From positions 29,597,900 through 29,661,899 of the forward strand of contig NC_083638.1 in the NCBI RefSeq assembly GCF_963576545.1: 64,000 bases of DNA. The letters run 5' to 3'. Each line of letters starts with the position of its first letter. Positions within the stretch are counted from its first letter, which is position 1. The DNA is from Limanda limanda (taxonomy: Eukaryota > Chordata > Actinopteri > Pleuronectiformes > Pleuronectidae). A program made the translations under genes and the position numbers. A model generated the notes under the pieces. That model made no database searches. It was not told the DNA's origin and was given only the letters and a program-made list of their open reading frames with translations. Below, one piece after another: positions 44,506 through 53,597 of this stretch.

Positions 44506-45597
44506 AAGCAGGTTATTAAAGGCTACTGAATTGTGAAGTGTCGACTAAGGCAAGAGGAGATGGGAGACAAGACACAGGATTTATTGTTCATGTGAAAAGG
44601 TCAGAGCAAAGCTTGAGTGGGAAAAAACATGCCAGTGGGATGAAGTCTGTATCTGCTGCTCACTGTCTGCTATAAACCCACAAATCAAAAGCTTTTCATA
44701 AGCTTCTCCACTTATTTTCTCTCTTGTACACATTTTTAATTAGCATCCATACCTCTTGCAATGTTAGAGTAATGTGTCATGAGAATAATTCAGATTTTAA
44801 AGCTGTCAGTAATGTGAACGTAAGTAGCTCTCGTGAAAGGTCGGGCCATTAATTGACGGTGCCTCCCCTGACCTGTGCAGCATCTTTGCAGCGTATTGAA
44901 TTTAGAACCAAACACTGTCAACAGTGTCAAGATCTAAAAGTTCTTCGCTGCCTACAAGGTCTGTCATGTAATCACAGTGTTATAAATATCAGATAATGGT
45001 GCGAAGGTCTGAGGCTGTGAATCAGAATTATAATATCAGTTTGGTGAATATTAGACTGATATGTATCTAAAATGAATCAATTGCTTATGGTCCGAAACGT
45101 TTCTGTAATGACACTAAATGTTAAGCAGGATTACATCCGTCATCTTCCCTGGATATGCGTGATTTTCACGGTATCATCCCATTAAATCAGATCTGAAGAA
45201 CAGTCTGTTAGCATCATTTGGCCAATTGCTTTGACGATCCTCAACAATTTTGCTCCGCTATGGTGTCACTAGACACAGTGGGCAGAAGCGTGAGGGGTTG
45301 TTGGTATATGACAATGTTTTGAGGGGTCAAGTGCAGCTGTCCCCCGCCCCCGATAGATTCAAGATTTGTTGGAAAGGCTCCAGCGCATCGTTATCAGATG
45401 AAACCAAGACAAATTAGCACATGTTATCTCTCATTTTTTGTCTGCAAATGATGCTCAAGGCCTACTTCATTAAATAGCAACTCTCTCTGTGGCCATGCCT
45501 TAATTGGCTGAAGAATATTTTAATTGAATTGAATTTAATATGTACTGCTAATGCCTTGCACTGATTAAACCTCCGCTACTGTCTGTCCCAACCACAG

Positions 45598-45752
45598 TGC
45601 TGCTGCTGGGCATCTTCCTCTACACCCGCTGGAGGAGCTACAAAGGGCTGAAGGAGGGTGTTTACCACGTCTCAGCGCACCATGACGGGTGGGAGGACAT
45701 CCGAGAGAATGTCCTCAACTATGACGAGGAGGGAGGCGGGGAGGAAGATCAG
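45598..45752 (+). CDS. Type III cadherin exon: end of transmembrane helix and juxtamembrane p120 site
   Basis: Acceptor CAACCACAG ends at 45597 and donor GTACAA starts at 45753. The exon is phase 1 in, phase 0 out, with 51 full codons. It completes the membrane helix (V-LLLGIFLYTRW) and adds the positively charged stop-transfer region (TRWRSYKGLK). It then carries the hallmark classic-cadherin juxtamembrane motif DIRENVLNYDEEGGGEEDQ, which binds p120-catenin. This motif firmly separates the gene from Fat, Dachsous and protocadherins. The donor is followed after five bases by a run of 20 C. Confidence 0.95.
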
Positions 45753-46096
45753 GTACAACCCCCCCCCCCCCCCCCCCCACACGCACACTCACACACGTGT
45801 TCTCACTATTAACCTTTGTGTCGTGTTCGGGTCAAATCTGACCGATTTCCATTTCGATCAATCATAAATATTGTCTTTTACATTTTATTGTCTCAAGGGC
45901 TTATGATATCCTCCACACTAGGCATTTGAACATTTACAATTGCTGATCACTACTTTCATTGAATTTTGAGTTGTTTAGTCAACTTTGTAACACCTGTGGT
46001 GTTCCCGGTCAAAAATGACCACCATAGGAAATGAATGGGTGACCCTAGATTGTGTTCATTCATCAGATAGTACACAACCACAAATCCACCACCATC

Positions 46097-46224
46097 AGCA
46101 CACGCACACACAAACACACCTACACACACACACACACACACACACTCAAACACACCTACACGCACACACACACACCTACACACACACACACACACGCACG
46201 CACGCACACACACACACACACACT
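46097..46224. repeat. (CA)n microsatellite inside the piggyBac element
   Basis: CA units with recurring CT, AA and CG interruptions ('cacctacac', 'cacgcacgcacg'). Confidence 0.95.
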
Positions 46225-46410
46225 CCACCCCACGTGAACCCCTTTCAGACTGACCATGTGTCCTCTCTTTCCCGTGCTTATGTGCCTGTCCCCCTACGTG
46301 AACCACACCTTCCAGACTAAACGTGTAACACTTCAAAGTTACCAATTAGGTGTTTGTTATGGGAACCTGGCTCTTTCCTGGGCTAATGTGTCCATCCCCC
46401 CACGTGAACC
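46225..46410 (+). repeat. Three diverged direct repeats containing CACGTGAACC
   Basis: 'cccacgtgaacccctttcag' (46228), 'ccctacgtgaaccacacctt' (46292) and 'cccacgtgaaccacactttc' (46398), the last two preceded by a similar 'ctaatgtgtccatcc' or 'cttatgtgcctgtcc' lead-in. They lie just upstream of the element's TATA-like box, so they may be promoter or transposase-binding repeats. That role is inference. Confidence 0.6.
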
Positions 46411-46453
46411 ACACTTTCGATACAAAACGTATGATATCTTCTCACAGATCCCC

Positions 46454-46461
46454 TATATATA
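46454..46461 (+). promoter_or_regulatory. TATA-like box of the piggyBac element
   Basis: TATATATA, 38 bp upstream of the transposase start codon at 46500. The spacing suits a core promoter with a very short leader; inference from position only. Confidence 0.45.
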
Positions 46462-46499
46462 GCTTGCTTGTGCATTGCTCTTATTTTACTCTGAACACA

Positions 46500-46877
46500 A
46501 TGAGTCGGCGCCCGATCAGACGTTTTTCTGTCAGAGAGGCTCTTGACCTTTTTTTTCAAACTGATGAAGACGGGATTGGAGTTGAACCAGAAATAGAGGA
46601 GGATGTTTCAGAAATAGAAGACAACGATCCTGATTTTGATCCAGACCATCATGAGACCGAACAGTCAACATATGGCGAGGAAGAGGCCTCTGAGGAAGAG
46701 GCACCTGGGGAAGAGGCCCCTGTGGAAGACACACCTGAGGTGACATTCCAGTCCAAGGATGGCAACTTGCTCTGGTATTCATCCCCCCAGGACAGAGGAG
46801 GCAGAACAAGAGGGGATTTTGGAATACAACTTTCAATTTCTGTGTCTATTCACTGCAGTTATTCATGTAACCAGTAG
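46500..46877 (+). pseudogene. piggyBac transposase, N-terminal fragment
   Basis: A 125-codon frame starting at the ATG just after the TATA-like box. It opens with a basic segment (MSRRPIRRFSVREALDLFF). A long acidic low-complexity region follows (DEDGIGVEPEIEEDVSEIED, NDPDFDPD, repeated E/EAP units), and then LLWYSSPQDRGGR, the layout of PGBD4-like piggyBac transposase N-termini. After about residue 108 the frame runs into unrelated sequence and stops. The DDD catalytic domain and C-terminal zinc-binding region are gone, which fits an internal deletion. Any product would have no catalytic centre. Confidence 0.8.
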
Positions 46878-47485
46878 TCTGAGACATTGTTTACAGGTTA
46901 AAAGGGAGTTAAATACAATTTGGTGACGATCAATGGTTTTTGTGTTAATGTAAGGGCAGTTAAAACAGGCCGGTCAAATTTGACCGGGAGCACCAAAGTA
47001 AGGGGGGAGAAACGAACACGACACAAAGGTTAAAAACGCTTTTATACCTGCGCTTGCCTGAAGGTGATTTATTTTTGAACGACACAATTCGTAAGGCTTC
47101 TATCGGTTTTGATTATATTGGGTATACTAACATAGCAGAGCATGCAGTGGATTTACTTTGTGTGTGTGTTTGTGTGTGTGTGTTTGTGTGTGTGCGCACC
47201 CTAGCGTTTTAATTAGGCCCACGCAAAATCAAACAGCCACTGTAACCCACAAGTACTCAACAGTCCTCAAGCGCTTGTATAATATTGAGGCTTTGATCGA
47301 AACAAACAGACATGGCCACACACACATATGTGCTGTTAACACACACTTGAACTCTCACACACACACGCACACACATACACACAGACAGAATTGGAAAAAA
47401 TACCATCACACACAGGTTGTTATCACAACTGGTATCCAAAAGCCCTCAAGGTCTTGTTCCCAGTACTTTAAATCACCTGCAGTCA

Positions 47486-47535
<50 letters not shown>

Positions 47536-47542
47536 ACTCACA

Positions 47543-47591
<49 letters not shown>
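47486..47591. repeat. (CA)n microsatellite
   Basis: CA repeat with a few 'actcac' interruptions near 47528-47546. Smaller CA/TG tracts are at 47160-47195 and 47333-47385. Confidence 0.96.
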
Positions 47592-47593
<2 letters not shown>

Positions 47594-47865
47594 ATTCCCT
47601 ATAGCAGAGCAGATGCTGTAGTTAATTCTCAAGGGTCCTGTTTGAAAGCTCTCTTGAGGAATAAAAACAGCACTTTCCACTCATCACATAATCAGTTTTA
47701 CAAAGCGACCCATACCTCCTCTGTGAGTATCGTCTCTTCCTCCTCCTCCCACATCCCCCTGTTTTTCAGTTTTTTTTCTTCTTCTTTTTCATCTCTGCTG
47801 CCTTGGTTACAGTTTTGGTGAAATCACATTAGCGCTCAAGAGACTGGATACAGTGGGTGTGAGTG

Positions 47866-48294
47866 TTAAGCCCAATTCCTGAGGCGATGTAGAAATCAAA
47901 CGCTGTGATGGGTCCACTTGGTTGCATCGCTTCTGTATCGAGTTGAACGAACAAACCCGGACGACGTTCTTCTTTTCTTCGTTGCAGTTTTTTAAAAAAA
48001 ACGAATTGCTCTTCAACATCTATCAGCTACTAGTCCGACACGATCAGCTAAGTACCACTCGCCATTACTCTGAATTAAACAGAGACACCAGAGAAGTAGT
48101 AAATAAGCGGACCAGAAACCGGAAGACACTCAACACCAGTTTAGAAACTGTACCACCACTAGTGGCTCAGAGGTGTAATTGCAGTGACTCACACACACAC
48201 CTTCAGCCAACCAAAATTCCTCGGCCCCATGCGCAGGTTAGGTTGATAGGTTACGTGCATGTAGCTTCAACGCAGGAGCAGGAATTGGGCTTAA
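47866..48294. mobile_element. TTAA-flanked MITE with 12-bp inverted ends
   Basis: TTAA at 47866-47869 and 48291-48294, each followed inward by a perfect 12-bp inverted repeat, GCCCAATTCCTG. Total length is 429 bp. The interior has no clear homology and no significant open frame. The ends differ from both the piggyBac element at 45809 and the MITE at 31803, so this is a third distinct TTAA-targeting family in the window. A piggyBac- or Kolobok-type transposase is the likely mover; which one cannot be decided here. Confidence 0.8.
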
Positions 48295-48398
48295 CGGCTG
48301 CTAATAGTATACCCCAGTGTATGAGGAATGGATGGAAAGAGAGAGACGCCCTTCATCACCTGTCTTAATCCCCTCCATCATATGTTTTATATCCTCTG

Positions 48399-48400
<2 letters not shown>

Positions 48401-48487
<87 letters not shown>
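48401..48487. repeat. (CA)n microsatellite
   Basis: About 43 uninterrupted CA units. Confidence 0.98.
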
Positions 48488-48492
<5 letters not shown>

Positions 48493-48758
48493 ATTCAGTC
48501 TACTAGGATGTATGATAATTCTGTGAGACAGTAAGTGGAGATAGATTTGAAACTTAAACAGCTGAAACGTTCACAGTGAAAGTAATGTGGAGAGCTGATT
48601 GTTTTTTCACCTCTCTTTTCATTCCTTCTCTCTCACTGCCACATTTCATTTTGTTACTGCCTTTCCACCCACAACATTCAGTCTTCCTCTCCTTCACAGC
48701 TTATGTGCTAACTGGGATTCTTCCTCTGCTTTTTGCATGTGTTCCTTTGAGTGTCCAG

Positions 48759-49367
48759 AATGCCTATGACATGGCCGAGCTGCAGAAGTCCCTCCAGCCG
48801 AGCCCGGCCCAGTCCGTCCAGTACTGCCGCTCCAGAGCCCTGCACCACCCTCCTCCTCCCCACCATCACCACCACTTGCTCCACCAGGCGCCCCCGGCCC
48901 CTCCCTCCACCCAGCCGCTGGACTCCCTCAGCCGGACAGCCAGCTCCAGCACCCTGCCCCCCTCAGCAGCCTCCACCTCCTCCAGCAGCGCCACCACCAC
49001 CACCAGCCTCCGCAGAGACGTCCCCCCCGCCCGGCTCCCGGCCCAGGGCCAGGCCCGGCCCTCCCAGCTGGCGCGCCGCTCCCTGTCTTTCTCCAGCCAG
49101 GACCTGGCTCGCTACCTGTGCGAGATCATCCGCGATGCTGACCAGCATCCAGACACTGGGCCTTTCGACTCCCTGCAGGTCTTCTCCACCGAGGGAGGGG
49201 GCTCGCCCGCCGGGTCCCTCAGCTCCTTCAGCTCGGCGGGGCTGGACGGGAGCAGTGGGGGGGACGGAGGAGGGGAGGCGAGGAGAGAGGAGACTCTCGG
49301 GGAGTGGGGGCCTCGCTTCGAGAAGCTGCGGGCCTTGTATGAGCGCGCGGAGGCCAGCGACCTCTGA
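48759..49367 (+). CDS. Type III cadherin terminal exon: catenin-binding cytoplasmic tail
   Basis: Acceptor GAGTGTCCAG ends at 48758; phase 0; 202 codons to TGA at 49365-49367. The exon continues EEDQ-NAYDMAELQKSL, then has a long low-complexity linker rich in Pro, Ser, His and Thr (including a PPPPHHHHH stretch). The beta-catenin-binding segment follows: DLARYLCEIIRDADQHP, then FDSLQVFSTEGGGSPAGSLS, and finally EWGPRFEKLRALYE. These match the conserved classic-cadherin blocks '..I...L..AD.DP', 'YDSL..F.YEG.GS.AGSLSS' and 'WGPRF.KL'. The linker is longer than in type I/II tails and very GC-rich compared with the surrounding AT-rich introns. The protein ends EASDL. Other frames across this exon are GC-rich shadows. 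Confidence 0.95.
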   Translation, partial: NAYDMAELQKSLQPSPAQSVQYCRSRALHHPPPPHHHHHLLHQAPPAPPSTQPLDSLSRTASSSTLPPSAASTSSSSATTTTSLRRDVPPARLPAQGQARPSQLARRSLSFSSQDLARYLCEIIRDADQHPDTGPFDSLQVFSTEGGGSPAGSLSSFSSAGLDGSSGGDGGGEARREETLGEWGPRFEKLRALYERAEASDL

Positions 49368-49925
49368 GTTCGGGCGCACACGACCACAACTGAGAGGACC
49401 TTGAGAACCGGCCCGCCTGAAACAATCAATTAGCTGACACTTGGCGGTGACCGAGGCGGAAAATCAGCGAGAGGCTGAGTGACAGAGAGACTCCCAGCAC
49501 TTGCAGACAACTTATATGGAAGGTGTTGTATTTACTGGATGATGAGGCCTGTCCATCAACGCGGTGGCTTAACGGACAGATGCAAGTGTCCCTCTGAAAA
49601 CAGCCTGTCGCTATGTGCTCCCTCCACCTTGGACAACAATTTTGTAGGGGCAGACTTTATCAAACCTGCCAGTCAGGTTAGAGGCTTCGGAACACGACCC
49701 TCCACCACGAACATTCACCCTGACGGAGCTTAGCTTCGCTGTCGGAAAAAAAATCGATTAAAAAACCCAATTTCCTCTGTTTTCTAACTCTAACATTGTG
49801 AGCTGCTCTGGATTAAAATGCGACACTAAAAACATGTTGGCCGAGTTTTACATAAAATGTATTTTTTAGCACCTTGTTGCTGAATTGAATCTTTGTAAAT
49901 AAAGAGAGGACAGTATATTCCCCAC
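49368..49925 (+). other. Cadherin 3' UTR with poly(A) signal at 49898-49903
   Basis: AATAAA at 49898-49903 lies about 530 bases after the stop, with T/G-rich sequence further on. This gives a short 3' UTR ending near 49920. A second AATAAA at 50870-50875 could serve a longer isoform. The exact cleavage site is inferred. Confidence 0.65.
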
Positions 49926-52900
49926 TGCACTGTTACATGATGAAGCAGTGGAAATGAGTGGGATCATTCTGAGTAGCCCTTATGATACAGTTTGGATTTT
50001 CACTATATATTGGACACATGGTGTTCTCACTGCCTGGCTGTACACAGCTTCTATCAATGTTTGTATGAGACAAAGTGCTTCAGCCGTCACTGGGTTAAGA
50101 GGTGATTTTGTTTTTTTTGGTAATGTGTCTTTCGCTGAGTTGAGTAATTCTGTATTGGTTGGGTGTTTCAAGTTTCAAAGCTCCGTGGGTTGTAAGACAT
50201 CAAGCTTTCTACTTACTACTGCACCCTCGTGTTCATTTGATTTCCTTTTCTCGTTGGCGCTCCTCCGCTGCTCGTTCTTCCGCACCCAGGGGAGGGTGCA
50301 CCAAAATTCAAACAGCTTTATAACAAAGACATGGGACTGGACGTGCGGACCACAGGAGGGAGGAAACGCTTGCTCTGTTGCGCTGCTCCATGCACACTCT
50401 TCATCAGGCAGACCAAATGGGGTTCTATCTTCGCAGACGCTTGCTCGGTAGAATACAAACAACGACAAATGGCTTTCCAAGGTGTCTACTCAATAATCAC
50501 AAATGGTTGGAAAAGGATGATTTAATGTGTAACGATTATACATAGTTCTGACCTGTGATACCTGTGCCATTCACATTTCGAACACACTCTTATGCATTGT
50601 CCCTTGCTAAATTCACATTCACTTTCACCAGGCTGAAAGTTTGTCATAATCGTGATTGTGGGGAATTGGAGTGAGAAAATTGCAGAGAAATAACACTGCA
50701 ATTACTCTCCGAGCTGTGAGGACAGTGGCAAGCGTTCCTCCGGTCTGCGCTCGTCTTAACATCAGGGTGATGGATCTTGTTTTTCAACCCTCTCAACATC
50801 ACCAAGAAGGGACTTCCTGCTGTTGTGGAAACATTAAGAAAAAGGACAAAAAAAGAGGCAGAGAACCGTAATAAAGCAGGGAAGGGGGAGAGCGGAGAAG
50901 GACCTGTTCTTTTCACCTTTGATAAGAGAGATGATTACAGGGTAGAGGGTTGAATCAGAGAGTGAATGAGCGAGGGAGGAAGGGAAGAATCATCTTAACA
51001 AGTGCCTGGCTCTGTGGTGAGATGTGCCACTAGTGCACCATGGAGCTCAGTGGCTCCACAGGGAGCTGTAGAGAGGGGACAGATGCTGGGAGAAGTGGTT
51101 TTCTGCAGGAACGGTTTGTTGCACAGCAAATGGCATAAATACCCGAGTCCTCAGCCCCACAGCCCACCCCCTCATCCCCCTTTCTTCAAGCAAGCATCCC
51201 TAAAAAAATAAAAATACAAATAAAAAAAAGCTAACCTGGCTTCTCCTGGCATTTCAGGTGGTCTGATCTGCTGGAAGCAGCAGCAGCACCTTCATCGTGC
51301 TCTTTTTGTTTCACTCGTCTTCACATTGGCAGAGCCGAGCCTGTTGGCAGGGAGCATTTAAAGGGTAGGAATGTGTGAAAACACGTCAGGCCACTAAGCC
51401 TAATAGGAGCTGATGGCTTGCTGTCACACTTGGGGGAAAAAACCAAAGGGATGCGGGTACTTTCAAGAAGATAAAAAAAGTCCACAGTTGATTCCTAGAC
51501 TGTTGCTTTCCAGAAACGTGCTGTTTTCTGGAAAGCCACGGCAACAATGTGGATTTTGGAAATAAGAGACTTTGCTGTCGGGCGAGTGTGCAGCACACTG
51601 TGGGATGACACCTGATAGTGAGACACAGGCTTCTTTTCTTTTTAACAGAGAGTAGGTATTTCCTAGGGATGTTTATTATTCTCCTGTAGAGTGAGGCTGA
51701 GCCACAGAGTGGTGGGGGATGAAGATGCGTCATGCCTCACTTCCTCCTCTCTGCAGCTGTGCAGAGCAGCAGCTCAATTCCCATCTCCATTCATTTGTAC
51801 CATAAAGCAGCTTCTTAAATGTTGTGTCTGGGTGCAGACCTGTTGTGAACATAGTTAATGTTTTTACCTCATTTGTAAATACAGAGATAGATCAGTTACA
51901 ATTATCGCTGTTTGCCAAGAAAAGCACCATAAGTTTAAAATGTGCAGCTTCTAAGACAAAATGAAAAGAATCTAACCGGACATATCTTTCTTATCATCAT
52001 GATGGTGATGAGCTTTGGACAGTTATGTAAGTGTTTTGTATTTGCTTTGATCATTTTCTTTCCTCAATAAATTCTTTTATTTGCACCAGTGACTGTGCTG
52101 CATCATGACTGCATCTGTAAAGAGAAGGAGAAATGAAGGTTCTGACCAAACATACTGAAAAAGAAATACTTTTATTGATCATACTGCCATTGAACATTGA
52201 TGTGTCTAATAACTACCACTGGCATTGAAAAACTCAGGTTATCTTACATATCACTTCCACCAGAACTTTGCTTGGCACGAAAACAGTTTTGTTTGGGTTG
52301 TAAACATTCACTAGTGTGTTTGATGTTTGATATGGAAAATGTCCTCCAGTAGAAAACTCAGCTATACAACATGAGTTAAGTGAAGTAAAAAAAAAAAGAA
52401 AAAAGCAGATCAAAATTGAGTAAATAGCCAAAGGCACTCACAAACATACCAAAGATACCATTTTTTAAATTTAAACCCAGAAGTCATCTGTTTCCATTCA
52501 GACCGTATCAGTGCCTGTGCTCAAGATGATAATGTCCAGGGTCACAAGGTGCAACAGTTTCCTGTCTGTCACTTCTGGAGTACCAGTGTGAGCACAGGAT
52601 AAGTGATCTGTCAACACACACGCTATGAAAACCCTCACACTCCCTGTGGAAATGTCACATTCACAAATAGTTGCAATGTTTTCAAATGGCACAGACTCAG
52701 TGAGAAGCCTCTGTATCGATGCTCTGAGGAAATAACTCGTCTAAGGATGGCACATGCAGCAGAACTGCAGCTGGTCAGAAATATAAATCCTCTTTTTTTA
52801 CTTTCATCAACATTTCAATCTGAGCAGTATATAAACCCAGCTAATGAGATGAATGACATGTTTGGCAAATGAGAAATGTATCAGTCTCAGTTGTTCCTTC

Positions 52901-53336
52901 TGCTTGTGATAATAACACAAACACATTAAAACCACCAACCAAATACTGTTACGGTGACACATGTGCAAAACCAACTCTGACCTGTGATAACAGAAAGAAC
53001 CTACTCTCGCCTTCTTTCTCTAAAATGGTTCATTTCTGAGACAAACAGACAGAATTCAAGTGGCTGCATTTGATTCAGCAACATGTAATTGTTCTTTTAC
53101 AACGACACTAAATTCTATGTGCACACAACTTAATGGCTTTCTTCATCTCATTTTCATTACGGACACCATAGGCAGACAGCACGTCTCCGAATGAACTACT
53201 AATCCCAATATGTATGGAAATTAACAATGCTGGAAAAAAATTACATTAGTACACTCTTATTAGGCAAACATAATGGAATCACTTCGTTCAAATAAAGCAA
53301 TCAGACATCTAAATTTAACATCCAGTATGAAGGCGA

Positions 53337-53470
53337 GGGGGGGGGGGGGGGGCAAGCGCCGCGGTTTCGTACACTGATCTGATTTGTATGCATTACGATG
53401 CGGCTGCGCGGGCTAACGAACACGTTACGAAAAGCCCCACAACAGCTCAGCGGGGGGGTGCGTGCGTCTG
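53337..53470. other. G-homopolymer and CpG-rich patch
   Basis: A run of 16 G (53337-53352) is followed by about 115 bp dense in CpG ('gcaagcgccgcggtttcg', 'gcggctgcgcgggctaacg', 'gcgtgcgtctgcgaagg'). This is unlike the AT-rich surroundings. It has no open frame with recognisable features and could be a small CpG island or a GC-rich repeat. Confidence 0.4.
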
Positions 53471-53558
53471 CGAAGGTGTGGAGTATCAAAGACACAGGTC
53501 CTTATTAACAAGTGTACAAATATAGGCTGGCTGAGATGAGAGAGAGGGAGGAAGGAAG

Positions 53559-53559
<1 letters not shown>

Positions 53560-53597
<38 letters not shown>
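53560..53597. repeat. (GT)n microsatellite
   Basis: About 18 GT units after 'ggaaggtgtat'. Confidence 0.95.

Larger units (their letters stand above)
45809..47033 (+). mobile_element. Internally deleted piggyBac-type transposon
   Basis: A 1,225-bp element with TTAA at both edges (45809-45812, 47030-47033). Both ends carry a perfect 17-bp terminal inverted repeat, CCTTTGTGTCGTGTTCG, read inward from each side. A near-palindrome of the form GGTCAAANNTGACC occurs three times: twice near the left end (45830, 46008) and once near the right (46973). A TATA-like box and the N-terminal transposase codons survive; the catalytic part is missing, so the element is non-autonomous. A CA microsatellite (46097-46224) has expanded inside it. 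Confidence 0.92.
45753..48758 (+). other. Cadherin intron, mostly transposon-derived
   Basis: A 3.0-kb intron between the juxtamembrane exon and the terminal exon. It contains a 20-base C run (45759-45778), the deleted piggyBac element (45809-47033), CA/TG tracts (47160-47195, 47333-47385, 47486-47591, 48401-48487) and a TTAA-flanked MITE (47866-48294). The two transposons alone account for more than half of it. The polypyrimidine tract and acceptor (GTGTCCAG) lie just before 48759. Confidence 0.8.

Noticed and set aside
46350..46499. Upstream extension of the piggyBac transposase frame
   Set aside because: It precedes the TATA-like box and includes the promoter repeats; the ATG at 46500 fits the known N-terminus better.
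48751..49404. 217-codon Pro/Ser/Arg-rich frame and antisense frames over the terminal cadherin exon
   Set aside because: GC-rich shadows. Only the frame ending at 49367 carries the catenin-binding motifs and joins in phase with the previous exon.
49948..50451. 167-codon open frame downstream of the cadherin stop
   Set aside because: No recognisable domain, biased composition (S, F, C) and no codon pattern like the real exons; probably chance in 3' flanking DNA.
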